DNA of 64,000 nucleotides from Brevundimonas abyssalis TAR-001 (GCF_000466985.1 NZ_BATC01000003.1:42271-106270); one strand, 5' to 3'; positions 44,726 to 54,373 are shown, counted from the stretch's first letter. Notes: generated from the sequence alone by a model not told the origin. A program made the numbers and translations.

Positions 44726-45742
44726 TCAGCCGATCGTCCGGACCGCCGCGATCAGCTCGTCCACCGCCGCTTCGGTCGTGGCCCACGAGCAGACGAAACG
44801 CACCGAACCGTCGTCGAACCGGTAACAGGCCCAGCCCGCCTCGTTGAGACGACGGTGGGCGGCCGCCGGCATGCGCACGAACACCGCATTGGCCTCCACC
44901 GGGTGGGCCAGGACGAAGCGGCTGTTGGTGACGATCCCCTCGGCCAGCCGTCGGGCCATCAGATTGGCGTGAGCGCCGCCCGCCTCCCAGGCGCCGCTTT
45001 CCAGCAGCCCGAGGAAGGGCGCGGCCTGGAACCGCCCCTTGGACGCCATCTGTCCGGCCTGTTTCAGCCGATTGTCGAGGCGGCGCGCCAGGCTCTTGTC
45101 GAACAGGACGATGGCCTCGCTGCACGGCGCGCCCGCCTTGGCGCCGCCGAACACCAGAACGTCCACCCCCAGCCGCGCGATCTGGGTCAGGTCAAACCCG
45201 CCCGCCGCCGCATTGGCCAGACGGGCGCCGTCCATGTGCACGCCGTAACCCCTGGCCTTCACGGGATCGATCAGGCCGCGCAGCTCATCGACCGTATAGA
45301 CCGCGCCGTATTCGGTGGCCTGGGTCACGGACAGGGCGGCGGGCGGCTGACGATGGCCCACCTCCGGCTCGTCCAGGATGGCGGTCATGGCCTTGAGGTC
45401 GATCTTGCCGGAGAAGCCCGGCAGGCCGATCAGGCCCACCCCCTGGCCGAAGAAGCCCGGGGCGCCTGTCTCGTCGGTGCACACATGGGCCGCGTGATGG
45501 GCCAGCACCGCCTCGAACGGGAAGGTCAGCATGGACAGGGCGATGGCGTTGGCCGCCGTGCCGGAAAAGACGAACCGCACCTCGGCGTCGGCGTCCAGGC
45601 GCTGACGGATCAGGTCCGCCGCCCGCGCCGTGACGTCGTCGGCTCCATAGGCGCGCGCGAACCCCGCGTTGGCCGCCTGGATCCCGGCCAGGGCTTCGGG
45701 CGCCATGCCCGCCGTGTTGTCTGACCCGAAATCATAGCGCAC
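44726..45742 (-). CDS. ltaE: Low-specificity L-threonine aldolase
   Basis: PLP-dependent aldolase (threonine to glycine and acetaldehyde), 338 residues. The N-terminus RYDFGSDNTAGMAPE, the GVHMDGARLANAA segment that binds the cofactor ring, and the Schiff-base Lys202 in FGGAKAGAP are all visible. The lysine context is GGAKAG rather than the more usual GGTKNG, as in a bacterial subgroup. It converges on ald and lies 3 bp downstream of the mscS gene on the same strand. Confidence 0.9.
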   Translation of the reverse strand: MRYDFGSDNTAGMAPEALAGIQAANAGFARAYGADDVTARAADLIRQRLDADAEVRFVFSGTAANAIALSMLTFPFEAVLAHHAAHVCTDETGAPGFFGQGVGLIGLPGFSGKIDLKAMTAILDEPEVGHRQPPAALSVTQATEYGAVYTVDELRGLIDPVKARGYGVHMDGARLANAAAGGFDLTQIARLGVDVLVFGGAKAGAPCSEAIVLFDKSLARRLDNRLKQAGQMASKGRFQAAPFLGLLESGAWEAGGAHANLMARRLAEGIVTNSRFVLAHPVEANAVFVRMPAAAHRRLNEAGWACYRFDDGSVRFVCSWATTEAAVDELIAAVRTIG

Positions 45743-45745
45743 GGC

Positions 45746-46687
45746 CTACTGACCTTTCGACGGGAGGAGGGCGTCGGGAGGCGACTGGTCCAGTTCGGCC
45801 GCCTTGCCCACATTGCCGCCGAAATACTCGACCGCCTGCGGGAACGGAATCTCGATCCCGGCCTGGTCCAGCGCCTCCTTGATCGTCTGGAACAGGTCCG
45901 CCCGGGTCTGCCACCAGTCGCCCGACAGCACATGGGCGTGCAGGGTGATCTGGACCGCGCTGTCCAGCAGGCCGGTGACGCCCGTCCACACGGGGGTGTC
46001 GCCCAGCACCTTGCCGTGCGCGGCGGCGGTGGAGCGGATCACCTCGCGCGCCTCGTTCAGATCGGCGCTGTAGGACACGGTGAAATCGATCGCCACCCGT
46101 CGCGTGGCCTGCCCCGAGATGTTCAGGATCACGTCGCCCAGCACCTGGCTGTTGGGGGCGACGATCTTGACGTTGTCGGCGTCGGTCAGCTGGGTGGTGA
46201 ACAGGTCCAGCCTCTGCACCACGCCGGTCGCGTCCCCGATCCTCACCAGATCGCCGACCCGGTAGGGCCGCAGCATCAGCAGCAGCACGCCCGCCGCCAC
46301 ATTGGACAGGGTGCCCTGCATGGCCAGACCGACGGCCAGGGAGGCGGCGCCCAGCACGGCGATGATTGAGGTGGTCTGGACGCCGAGACGCTGCAGCACC
46401 GCGATCAGGCCCACGGAGATGACGACCACGCGCACCACCTGGACGATGAAGCCCTCGACGGTCTTGTCTTCCCTCAGGCCCCGGACCCGGCCCAGGGCGC
46501 GGCGCGCGGCGCCGGCGGCCCATTTGGAGCCGAACCAGGTGGCGACGATGATCAGGGCGGCGATGGTGAGGTTCACCGCCAGATCGCTCGCCATCTGGGT
46601 GGCGCGGGCCAGCAGGGCGGCGTCCAGCGCCAGGGCCTGATCGGAGGAGGCCGCGACGGCGGCCAGGGTCGTGGGGAGGTCGGTCAT
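45746..46687 (-). CDS. Small-conductance mechanosensitive channel (MscS family)
   Basis: 313-residue channel protecting against osmotic downshock. It has three predicted transmembrane helices (about 36-58, 82-108, 115-145), the last with the Ala/Gly-rich pore pattern AASLAVGLAMQGTLSNVAAG. The beta domain follows with VGDLVRIGDATGVVQRLDLF and NSQVLGDVILN, then the C-terminal alpha/beta domain with EYFGG. The gene immediately precedes the threonine aldolase gene on the same strand. Confidence 0.93.
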   Translation of the reverse strand: MTDLPTTLAAVAASSDQALALDAALLARATQMASDLAVNLTIAALIIVATWFGSKWAAGAARRALGRVRGLREDKTVEGFIVQVVRVVVISVGLIAVLQRLGVQTTSIIAVLGAASLAVGLAMQGTLSNVAAGVLLLMLRPYRVGDLVRIGDATGVVQRLDLFTTQLTDADNVKIVAPNSQVLGDVILNISGQATRRVAIDFTVSYSADLNEAREVIRSTAAAHGKVLGDTPVWTGVTGLLDSAVQITLHAHVLSGDWWQTRADLFQTIKEALDQAGIEIPFPQAVEYFGGNVGKAAELDQSPPDALLPSKGQ

Positions 46688-46745
46688 GGGCCCGGTTTAA
46701 CGCGATGAGGCGGTTTTTGAACCCGCCCGGGCCAGATTCCCGCGA

Positions 46746-48581
46746 TCAGGCGGCGGCAGCCTCGCCCTGGACGAAGTTCTGGATCTCGCGCACGGCGTCG
46801 CGGCCTTCCCGAGCTCTTGCCATGACGCCTGCCAGGACCTTGAAATCAATAGGTTTATTCAGATAGGCGTCGGCGCCCGCCGCCATCCCGGCTTCATGAT
46901 CCTCGGTCCGCGCCGAGGCGGACAGCACCACCACGGGCGTCTGCTGGTTCGGACCCGTATTTTCGCGCAGGGCGCGGGTGGCGGTCAGACCGTCCATCAC
47001 CGGCATGTTCACGTCCATGACGATCAGGTCGAAATGGTCCGCCGAGGCGACGTCCAGCGCCATCTGGCCGTGCTCGGCCGAGGCGGTGACGTGTCCGGAC
47101 GAGGCCATCCAGGCTTCCAGGATCATGCGGTTGACCGGATGATCCTCGACCACCAGCACCTTCAGGGACTGGCCGTTCTCCACCTCGGCGCCGATGGATT
47201 CGACCGCTTCGGATCTGGACCACTGGGCCACTTCGGCCTCCACCACGAAGGCGAAGGTGGAGCCTTCGCCGACCTCGGAGGCCACCTCGATGTCGCCGCC
47301 CATGATATTGGCCAGACGCCGGCAGATGGTCAGGCCCAGCCCGGTGCCGCCGAAACGGCGCGTGGAGGAGCCGTCCAGCTGGGTGAAGGGCTGGAACAGC
47401 CGGCCCAGATCCGCCTCGGAAATGCCCGGGCCGCTGTCCTTGACGGAAAAGCGGAAACGGACCCGGTCATCGGCCACCCGCTGGCTGTGCACGGTGTAGC
47501 GAACCTCGCCCGCGTCGGTGAACTTCACCGCGTTGGACAACAGATTCTGGATCACCTGACAGACCCGCAAGGGGTCGCCTCGGACCACGGCGGGGGTTTC
47601 GCCGGTGAATTCGGAAACGAAGCTCAGGCCCTTGGCCTGGGCCTGGGCCGTAAAGGGGCCGGTGACCCGTTCGTGCAGATCCTGCAGCGAGACGTCGACC
47701 ACCTCGAAGGTCATCTTGCCCGCCTCGATCTTGGTCATGTCGAGGATGTCGTTGAGCAGGGACAGGAGATTGTCGCCCGAGTTGCGGATGATCGACAGAT
47801 ATTCCTTCTGGGTCTGATCCAGCCGGGTGGCGCCCATCAGCTGGGCGGCGCCCAGGACCCCGTTCATGGGGGTGCGCAGCTCGTGGGAGATGACGCCCAG
47901 GAAGTTGGACTTCGCCTCGTTGGCGGCGTCGGCCTTGTCGCGCGCGGTCTCCAGCTCGCCGATCAGATGGGCCTGGTGCTCCTGAAACGCCTCGATCTTG
48001 CGCTCCTTCATCATGGTGATGATGACCAGCACGAGGATGGCGGACCCCAGCACCGGGGCCACGGCCAGAAGGGTCAGAAAGCCCGGGCTGCCCCACAGGG
48101 AGATCAGAATGCCGAGGGTGAGCAGGGTGTAGGGGGCGGAGATCACGAGCGCCTGCCGCGGCGCGGTGCGCATCTGGGTGAAGACCATCACATAGCCCGC
48201 GCACAGAAGGGCCACGCCCATCGCAGGGCCGTAGGGTCCGCCCATGAACCAGGCCAGCCCCGGAGCCAGGGCCCAGGCGAAGGTGGTCAGGAAGGCGACG
48301 GTGGTGAAGGTGGCGCTGTAGTCGCGGCGGCCGGTGGCGGCGACCTTCTTTTCGACCCGGCCGCGAATCCAGCCGGCGGTCATGGTGATGACGAACCAGA
48401 CCAGGGCCAGAACGGGTCCCACCGCCGTGGCCAGGGCCAGGGCCCAGCTGGCGATGATCCAGTAGCGCAGGTTGCCGGTCTCCAGGATGCTCTGCAGCAC
48501 GCTGGCGGCTTCACGGGAGCGCCCCGGCGTCTGCGGCGTCCTCGTCGTCGCGCTGTCAGCGCCCTGGGCCGGTCCCACCAT
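46746..48581 (-). CDS. Hybrid sensor histidine kinase / response regulator
   Basis: 611 residues: cytoplasmic N-terminus, about six membrane helices (about 38-195), coiled coil, HisKA with phospho-His in FLGVISHELRTPMNG, HATPase (NLLSNAVKFTD, DSGPGIS, GTGLGL), and a C-terminal receiver with phospho-Asp in LIVMDVNMPVMDG and the conserved Lys in YLNKPID. There is no separate periplasmic sensor, so the membrane block itself probably senses. The cognate output is unknown. In Caulobacterales such kinases often feed cell-cycle or stress circuits. Confidence 0.93.
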   Translation of the reverse strand: MVGPAQGADSATTRTPQTPGRSREAASVLQSILETGNLRYWIIASWALALATAVGPVLALVWFVITMTAGWIRGRVEKKVAATGRRDYSATFTTVAFLTTFAWALAPGLAWFMGGPYGPAMGVALLCAGYVMVFTQMRTAPRQALVISAPYTLLTLGILISLWGSPGFLTLLAVAPVLGSAILVLVIITMMKERKIEAFQEHQAHLIGELETARDKADAANEAKSNFLGVISHELRTPMNGVLGAAQLMGATRLDQTQKEYLSIIRNSGDNLLSLLNDILDMTKIEAGKMTFEVVDVSLQDLHERVTGPFTAQAQAKGLSFVSEFTGETPAVVRGDPLRVCQVIQNLLSNAVKFTDAGEVRYTVHSQRVADDRVRFRFSVKDSGPGISEADLGRLFQPFTQLDGSSTRRFGGTGLGLTICRRLANIMGGDIEVASEVGEGSTFAFVVEAEVAQWSRSEAVESIGAEVENGQSLKVLVVEDHPVNRMILEAWMASSGHVTASAEHGQMALDVASADHFDLIVMDVNMPVMDGLTATRALRENTGPNQQTPVVVLSASARTEDHEAGMAAGADAYLNKPIDFKVLAGVMARAREGRDAVREIQNFVQGEAAAA

Positions 48582-48655
48582 ATTCAGTCCCCATCTGAAC
48601 AGTCCGGCGCGAACGCTAAGCTGGAAGCGCTAAGAGGGGGTGAACGGAGAATTTT

Positions 48656-48958
48656 CTATTTTCCCGCGTCCTCCAAAGGTGTTCGTGCACGGATCGAGAG
48701 GGCATGGACTGGCCCGGCCAGCTCCTCGGCCAGAAGCGCGTTGATCATACGCTGGCGCTCCACCCGCCCCCTGCCCTCGAAGGCGTCCGAGACCACCTCC
48801 AGATTCAGATGACTCTCGCCGCCCGGGCGGGCGTCGATGCCCCCCTCGTGGTGGTGCCCCGCGTGCCGGGCGCTGTCATCCTCGATCTCCAGACGGGCCG
48901 GAGACAGGGCCAAAGTCAGTTTTTCGCGAATAATCGTCGCAACAGGGCCTTCTTTCAT
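48656..48958 (-). CDS. bolA: BolA family protein
   Basis: 100-residue BolA-like protein, in the family that pairs with monothiol glutaredoxins in iron-sulfur handling or acts in stress morphology. It shows IIREKLTLALSPARLEIEDDS, the HHHEGG insertion, ESHLNLEVVSDAFEG and RQRMINALLAEEL. The His in ESHLNL corresponds to the conserved ligand region. It is divergent from the J-domain gene, a neighbourhood common in Caulobacterales. Confidence 0.93.
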   Translation of the reverse strand: MKEGPVATIIREKLTLALSPARLEIEDDSARHAGHHHEGGIDARPGGESHLNLEVVSDAFEGRGRVERQRMINALLAEELAGPVHALSIRARTPLEDAGK

Positions 48959-49013
48959 CGGTTTTCCGCCGCGCTTCCTTGATGACGTCCAATTCGGACC
49001 TACACTTCGGATG

Positions 49014-49681
49014 ATGTCAGCCTCGTTTCAATACAAGCCTCGCTTCAAGGATATGCGGATCAAGCCGCCGCGCCCCGAAGAGGAGGAGGCCGCGGCCGAT
49101 GTGCTGCGCCTGAAGCCCGGCGAAAAGCAGTGCCAGCACCCCGATTGCCTGAAGGTGGCCACCGCCCGCGCGCCCCGGTCGCGCGAGCAGCTGAACGAGT
49201 CTACGAATTCTGTCAGGCCCACGCCGCCCAGTACAACAAGAGCTGGAATTTCTACGCCGGCATGAGCGAGGGCGAGATCCGCTCCCGCTATGAGAACGAG
49301 CAGATGACCGGCGGGCGCCCCACCTGGGAGATGAAGGCCGGGCGCATGTCGCGGGAAGCCGCCGCCTTCGCCGCCAAATTCGGCACGGGAAACAAGACCG
49401 GGGCCGGCCGCTGGTCGGACCCGTTCGCCATGTTCGGCCAGGATCACCAGGGCCGCGCGGCCGAGGGTCCGGAAACCGCCCCCATCGGCCGGCTGGAGCG
49501 TCAGGCCCTGGCCGACCTGGATCTGGATCCGGGCGTGGCGCGGGAGGCCATCCGGGCGCGGTATTACGAACTGCTCAAGCGCTGCCACCCCGACCACAAC
49601 GGCGGGGACCGCTCGGCCGAGGACAAGCTGCAGCGGGTGATCCGGGCCTGGAAGACCCTGACCAAGGCCAAGATGGCCTGA
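49014..49681 (+). CDS. J-domain co-chaperone (frameshifted)
   Basis: DnaJ-like co-chaperone with a C-terminal J domain: RARYYELLKRCHPDHNGGDR contains the HPD motif. The N-terminal part contains a Cys-based segment (GEKQCQHPDCLKVATARAPRSR) and a middle region with YEFCQAHAAQYNKSWNFYAGM. The frame changes near 49199, where GAGGTC reads GAGTC. With one base added the protein has 222 residues. A second ATG directly before (49011) is equally usable. DnaK interaction is the expected role. Confidence 0.85.
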
Positions 49682-49684
49682 AGC

Positions 49685-50572
49685 TTATTGGGCCGCCGCG
49701 TCCAGGCGCGTGATCAGATCCACATAGACCTCCGCCGCCAGGGCCACGGTGGCGGGGTCGACCGCCTCGATCACATCGCCCTCGGAATGGATCAGCTGGA
49801 ACACCTCGGGCACGAAGCCCTCGGCCAGGCCGTTGGAGCGGCCGCCGTTGAAGGCCAGCCACATCTGATGGGCGCCGACGCGGTTCTGGAAACCGATGGA
49901 GACCACCGGGACCTCGGCGGCGATGAAGGCGCGGTCATCGCTGGGCGGGTAGACGGGAAAGCCGACGCAGGTCATGGCCCGCTCCGCGCATTCCTCGCGC
50001 AGCGCGGTCAGGACGAAGCCCGATCGCTCGCCGTTGTTCTCGCCGTACATGAGCGTGTCGCCGAAGGCCGCCACGTCGGAGTTGACCACCGCCGCCACGC
50101 GGTCTGTTCCGTTGGCCGCGATCCAGCGTTGGGCGCCGATCAGGCCCAGCTCCTCCTGGTCGAAGAAGATCACCTGGACGCGGTGGTTCAGGTCGCGGCC
50201 GCTCAGAACCCGGGCCGCCTCGATCAGGGCGACGGTGGAGGCTGCGTTGTCCACCAGCCCGTCGGCCAGTTCGCCGGATTGCAGGACGACGGCGTCATAG
50301 TGCGCGGTCAGAAGCAGGTCCCGTTCGCCCTCGCCCAGGGTGACGATGACGTTGGAGCCGGTCATGGCGCCCGCGCGCCCGCCGCCCTCGAAGGTCTGGA
50401 TTTCGTACGCGAGACCCGCGGCGTCCAGCTGGCCGGTCAGAACCGCCAGCCGCTCGGCGTTGGACGGCTGGTCATAGGCGGCGACCGCCTCCCGAAGGGC
50501 GGCCTCGTCCTGGCCCAGGGCGGGGGTGGCGAAGGCCAGAAGGGCGCAAGCGGCGGTCAGGGTGCGAAGCAT
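49685..50572 (-). CDS. M28 family peptidase, secreted
   Basis: 295-residue zinc exopeptidase of the M28 (aminopeptidase Y/PSMA) fold with signal peptide (ends ATPALGQ). Metal ligands are seen in LTAHYDAV, VDNAASTVALIE and FFDQEELGLIGA; a further Asp in NSDVAAFGD and a late His in LIHSEGD complete the site. The start at 50572 is preferred to 50596 because it begins directly with the signal peptide. Probably acts on peptides in the envelope. Confidence 0.9.
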   Translation of the reverse strand: MLRTLTAACALLAFATPALGQDEAALREAVAAYDQPSNAERLAVLTGQLDAAGLAYEIQTFEGGGRAGAMTGSNVIVTLGEGERDLLLTAHYDAVVLQSGELADGLVDNAASTVALIEAARVLSGRDLNHRVQVIFFDQEELGLIGAQRWIAANGTDRVAAVVNSDVAAFGDTLMYGENNGERSGFVLTALREECAERAMTCVGFPVYPPSDDRAFIAAEVPVVSIGFQNRVGAHQMWLAFNGGRSNGLAEGFVPEVFQLIHSEGDVIEAVDPATVALAAEVYVDLITRLDAAAQ

Positions 50573-50606
50573 GGCGGTGTCCTTGTTTGCCGCCACGCTT
50601 AACGGA

Positions 50607-51425
50607 TCAGCTCTTGAGCCGCCAGCCGCTGCGGAACACCAGATAGCAGATCACGGCCAGGGTCGCGGTGATGAGCAGGCTGGCGATGACCCCCACCGTC
50701 AGGTTCCCCTCCGAATGGCCGATGAAGCCATAGCGGAACCCGTCGATCAGATAGAACATCGGGTTGAAGTGGCTGAGGGTGGCGAAGGGCTCGGGCAGGC
50801 GCTCCACCAGATAGAAGGCGCCCGACAGGAAGGTCATGGGCATGACCACGAAATTCTGCACCGCCGCCAGATGGTCGAACTTCTCGGACCACAAGCCCGC
50901 CAGCACGCCGAGCATGCCCATCAGCATGGACGCCACGACGCCGAAGAACAGGATGGCGGCCAGGTTGGCCACGCCCAGCCGCGCGAACGGCAGCACGCAG
51001 ATCGCGGTCACCAGTCCCACCAGCACGCCGCGGGTCGCCGCGCCCAGCGAGAAGCCGATCATCAGCTCCAGCGGGCTCAGCGGCGGGGTCAGGAAGTCGG
51101 TGGCCGTGCCCATGATCTTGGCCTGGATCAGGCTGGACGAGGCGTTGGCGAAGGCGTTGTTCAGGATCGCCATCATGATCAGGCCCGGGGCCACGAACTC
51201 GGCGAAGGCGATGCCCAGCAGCGGCGGACGACCGCCCTGCAGCGCCACCACGAACACCATCATGTAGAGCAGGGTGGTGACTACGGGGGCGGCCACGGTC
51301 TGGGCCCCCACCTTCATGAACCGCCGCACCTCCCGCAGATACAGGGTCTGCACCCCGATCCAGTTGATCCCCGGATAGGCGCGCGGGGAGGGGGGCGTGG
51401 CGGGCAGGTGGCTCAGCTCGGTCAT
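50607..51425 (-). CDS. ABC-2 type transporter permease
   Basis: 272-residue inner-membrane permease with six predicted helices, of the ABC-2 / NodJ-type class used for export of lipids, polysaccharides or drugs. The typical C-terminal segment LSHFNPMFYLIDGFRYGFIG is present. No ATPase gene lies next to it, so its partner must be elsewhere. The frame extends upstream to 51608 but the ATG at 51425 gives a normal N-terminus (MTELSHLPA). It follows the M28 peptidase gene on the same strand by about 34 bp. Confidence 0.88.
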   Translation of the reverse strand: MTELSHLPATPPSPRAYPGINWIGVQTLYLREVRRFMKVGAQTVAAPVVTTLLYMMVFVVALQGGRPPLLGIAFAEFVAPGLIMMAILNNAFANASSSLIQAKIMGTATDFLTPPLSPLELMIGFSLGAATRGVLVGLVTAICVLPFARLGVANLAAILFFGVVASMLMGMLGVLAGLWSEKFDHLAAVQNFVVMPMTFLSGAFYLVERLPEPFATLSHFNPMFYLIDGFRYGFIGHSEGNLTVGVIASLLITATLAVICYLVFRSGWRLKS

Positions 51426-51638
51426 GGCCGCCAGATGCGCTTTCAGGCCGGGGTTCGCAAGGCGGCCCCGTCGATCGGCGCCAGATTCGCGGAACATTGA
51501 TTCAAGATGTGGTTTCTGTGGATACGACAGGCGCCAGATGTTGCGTCCCTTAAGGAGTAGTTTACGATCAGTTGTGGTTGAAGGACGTGCAGGACGCCCT
51601 TCGCACAAGATATTGAATCAGCGACCTTGGAGGGTGGC

Positions 51639-52153
51639 ATGTCTCAGGGCTGGACCGAAGACCGCGTTGGCGCGCTGAAGAAGCTCTGGCTGGAGGGGCA
51701 GTCGGCGAGTCAGATCGCCAAACAGCTGGGCGGCGGCGTCACCCGGAACGCCGTGATCGGCAAGGTGCACCGCCTTGGCCTGTCCGGCCGCGCCGCACCG
51801 TCGCAACCCGCGCGCACAACCTTCCGCGCGCCGCGTCCGCGCCCGGCGCAGCCTCGGCGCCGCGCCGCATCGAGGCGGCCCAGCCGCGCACTGCGCCCGT
51901 GCCGCCGACCCCGCCGGCGCCCCGCATACCGGACATGCCGGGCACGGCCACGGTGCTGACCCTCGGCGCCCACATGTGCAAATGGCCCATCGGCGATCCG
52001 ACCTCGTCGGACTTCAGCTTCTGCGGCCGCCGCTCCGACGAAGGCGCCACCTACTGCGTGGAGCACGCCAAGCTGGCCTACCAGCCGCAGATCCGTCGCG
52101 GTTCGCGCGACGGCGCCACCGAGCTGGCCCGCTCCCTGCGCCGCTACATCTGA
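51639..52153 (+). CDS. gcrA: Cell cycle regulator GcrA (frameshifted)
   Basis: Transcription co-regulator of Caulobacterales that works with sigma-70 at CcrM-methylated GANTC sites. The N-terminal DNA-binding domain begins GWTEDRVGALKKLWLEGQSA and contains NAVIGKVHRLGLSGR. A Pro/Ala linker follows, and the C-terminal sigma-binding domain has MCKWPIGDPTSSDFSFCGR and YCVEHAKLAYQP. One base is missing in the linker near 51839 (CCGGCG to CCGCG); restored, it is 171 residues. A strong ribosome-binding site (GGAGGG) precedes the ATG. Confidence 0.93.
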
Positions 52154-52207
52154 CCCGGATCAGCCACAGGTCTGTCACGAACGCCCCTTAAGGGGGCTGC
52201 CGTCCGC

Positions 52208-52268
52208 CCCGCCGGTTTCGCTGGCGGGCCTGGGGCGGGGCCGCGATTCTCCGGGTTGGCGCGGCCCC
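52208..52268. terminator. GC-rich hairpins between convergent gcrA and apaG
   Basis: Two stems: CCCGCC / GGCGGG (52208-52228) and GGGGCCGCG / CGCGGCCCC (52237-52268). No T-tract; they may serve as a shared termination region. Confidence 0.45.
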
Positions 52269-52280
52269 TCACCCGCCTGG

Positions 52281-52688
52281 CTAGTTCAGGACCCGCCGCG
52301 CGTCCGGCACGTCCAGCGAGAAGGGGGGGATGGTCACGTCAAAGCTGACTCCCGCCTCGTCCACCATGCGGTAGGCGCCCTGCATGGCGCCCGATGAGGT
52401 CGCCAGGGGGCAGCCCGAGGCGTAGGCGTAGGTGTCGCCCGGCCCGATCATGGGCTGTTCGCCCACCACGCCCGATCCGCGCACCTCCTCCACATGACCC
52501 ATGGCGTCGGTGATGATCCAGTGACGGGCCAGAAGCTGAACCTCCGCCTCGCCCCGGTTCTCGATCTCGATATGGTAGGCCCAGATCCAGCGCCCTTCCT
52601 CGGGCGCGGATTCGCCGTCCAGGTACATGGGCGTGACCCGGACCCGGATGCCCCGTGTTTCGGCTTCGTAGGAACCCTTGCGTTTCAT
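52281..52688 (-). CDS. apaG: ApaG domain protein
   Basis: 135-residue ApaG protein, a small beta-sandwich linked by genetics to Co2+/Mg2+ tolerance. It shows GIRVRVTPMYLDGESAPEEG, WAYHIEIENRGEAEVQL, RHWIITDAMGHVEEVRGSGVVG and QGAYRMV, matching the family in order. The ATG at 52688 fits the family start; the open frame extends further upstream but only as noise opposite the dcd gene. Confidence 0.95.
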   Translation of the reverse strand: MKRKGSYEAETRGIRVRVTPMYLDGESAPEEGRWIWAYHIEIENRGEAEVQLLARHWIITDAMGHVEEVRGSGVVGEQPMIGPGDTYAYASGCPLATSSGAMQGAYRMVDEAGVSFDVTIPPFSLDVPDARRVLN

Positions 52689-52778
52689 GCCGCCACCCTT
52701 ACGGACCCCTGCACAGGGTGCAACCGCGACGGTGCGCCTTTCCCTCTTGTCCCTCCGGAATCTGTGTAAGGTTCGGCC

Positions 52779-53819
52779 ATGACCCTCGATTTCTCCCGCC
52801 CCGGAATCCTGCCCTGCCAGGCCATTGAGGCCCTGATCGCCGCCGGTGCGGTGACCTCGGCCACCCCCTTTGACGCCGACCAGGTGCAGCCCGCCAGCCT
52901 GGACCTGCGGCTGGGCGCGCGCGTCTGGCGGGTGCGGGCCTCGTTCCTGCCCGGCGACCGGCGGGTGGAGGAGCGCCTCAAGGATGTGGCCATGCACCAG
53001 ATCGACCTGGAGGGCGGGGCGGTGCTGGAGAAGGGCTGCGTCTATATCGCCGAGCTTCAGGAGCGGCTGAAGCTGCCACCCGGCCTGCTGGCGCGGGCCA
53101 ATCCCAAGAGTTCGTCCGGGCGAGTGGACGTGTTCGTGCGCCTGCTCACCGACCGGGGTCTGGCCTTCGACGATGTGGCCGAGGGCTATGACGGGCCGCT
53201 CTATCTGGAGATCGCGCCCCAGACCTTCTCGGTTCTGGTGCGCCCCGGCACGCGGCTGAACCAGCTGCGCCTGAAGGCGGGCGAGCCGCCCCGCCTGGAG
53301 ACCCGCAGCGTGGGGGTCGAGCTGAGCGAGGGGATCATCGGCTTCCGGGGCCGCCGCCATGCGGGGATCATCGACCTGGACCGGGAGGACGGCCACGATC
53401 CGCGCGATTTCTGGGAGCCGCTGGAGGCGCGCAGCCGCGACGGCCGTCCGGGCGAACTGCTGCTGGACCCGGGCGAGTTCTACATCCTGGCCTCCATGGA
53501 GTCGGTGGAGATCCCTGTCGATCAGGCCGCCGAGATGACGCCCATCGATCCGTCGGTGGGAGAGTTCCGGGTGCATTACGCCGGGTTCTTCGACCCCGGC
53601 TTCGGCACCGACGAGGCCCACGGGGCCGGATCGCGCGGGGTGCTGGAGGTGCGCACCCACGACACCCCGTTCCTGCTGGAGCACGGCCAGACGGTGGCGC
53701 GGCTGGTTTATGAGCCCCTGACCGAACGGCCCGAGCGGCTCTATGGCGAGGGTGGGTCGCACTATCAGCGACAGGGGCTGAAATTATCGAAGCATTTCAG
53801 GGTCTGGCCCGAGGGCTGA
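52779..53819 (+). CDS. dcd: 2'-deoxycytidine 5'-triphosphate deaminase, long alphaproteobacterial form
   Basis: dCTP deaminase making dUTP for thymidylate synthesis. At 346 residues it is the two-domain long form found in alphaproteobacteria; E. coli Dcd is about 190. The first domain shows QPASLDLRLGARVWRV and ANPKSSSGRVDVFVRL; the second repeats the dUTPase-like fold with VHYAGFFDPGFGT and LEVRTHDTPFLLEHGQTVARLVYE. No neighbouring gene belongs to the same pathway. Confidence 0.92.
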   Translation: MTLDFSRPGILPCQAIEALIAAGAVTSATPFDADQVQPASLDLRLGARVWRVRASFLPGDRRVEERLKDVAMHQIDLEGGAVLEKGCVYIAELQERLKLPPGLLARANPKSSSGRVDVFVRLLTDRGLAFDDVAEGYDGPLYLEIAPQTFSVLVRPGTRLNQLRLKAGEPPRLETRSVGVELSEGIIGFRGRRHAGIIDLDREDGHDPRDFWEPLEARSRDGRPGELLLDPGEFYILASMESVEIPVDQAAEMTPIDPSVGEFRVHYAGFFDPGFGTDEAHGAGSRGVLEVRTHDTPFLLEHGQTVARLVYEPLTERPERLYGEGGSHYQRQGLKLSKHFRVWPEG

Positions 53820-53849
53820 GCCCTTTTTGGACAAGGTCGTTTGATTTTC

Positions 53850-53867
53850 TGTCAATGACGCTTGACA
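53850..53867. promoter_or_regulatory. Palindromic operator-like site 1 (TGTCAA-N6-TTGACA)
   Basis: Inverted repeat whose right half is a consensus -35 (TTGACA, 53862-53867). A plausible -10 lies about 14-17 bp on (TAGGTA or GTAAAG). A bound repressor would block the promoter of the XRE module. Confidence 0.6.
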
Positions 53868-53894
53868 CGAACGGGACTCGATAGGTAAAGGTCA

Positions 53895-53911
53895 CTTGTC
53901 ACATTGACAAG
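53895..53911. promoter_or_regulatory. Palindromic operator-like site 2 (CTTGTCA-CAT-TGACAAG)
   Basis: Perfect 7-bp inverted repeat around 3 bp, 10 bp upstream of the first gene of the module. It shares the TGTCA/TGACA half-site with site 1, suggesting one regulator binds both. Confidence 0.65.
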
Positions 53912-53921
53912 GACCATTGCC

Positions 53922-54371
53922 ATGACCGCCTCGCCCCGCCCCCGCCGCAAGATGAGCAGCGCCGGACGTTTCTGGCTCCTGATGGGAGCGACCATGCTGA
54001 TCGGCGCCGTCACCGGCGGCGTCTACGCCTGGCTGGAGCACACCGGCGGCTTGCCGGGGCCGGTCATGAGCGCCTTGATCCTGTTCGTCATGTTCGGCCT
54101 GCTGATCGCCGGAACAGTCTGGTGGTGGATCCGCGCTGACGAGGCGGTGCGCGAGGCGCACAAATGGGCCTGGTACTGGGGCGGCTCCATCGGCATGTGC
54201 GTCGGGATCGGCGCCCTGATGCTCGCGGAAGCCTACGGCGGCGACGCCCCGGTCCCCGCCGACGCCACCTACAGCTCCCTGCTGATCGCGGGCGCCAGTC
54301 TGGTGCTGCTGCCGATGCTGATCGGCTACGGCGTGGCCTGGTTCGCCTGGTGGGTCTCCAAGAGGGTCTGA
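53922..54371 (+). CDS. Four-helix membrane protein, first gene of the XRE module
   Basis: 149 residues with four predicted transmembrane helices (about 20-40, 52-73, 86-106, 122-145) and a basic N-terminus. No family name can be given. The ATG at 53922 is used rather than 53904, which lies in the operator. It ends 2 bp before the small HTH regulator, with a second membrane protein after that, so the three form one tight operon. Confidence 0.75.
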   Translation: MTASPRPRRKMSSAGRFWLLMGATMLIGAVTGGVYAWLEHTGGLPGPVMSALILFVMFGLLIAGTVWWWIRADEAVREAHKWAWYWGGSIGMCVGIGALMLAEAYGGDAPVPADATYSSLLIAGASLVLLPMLIGYGVAWFAWWVSKRV

Positions 54372-54373
54372 TC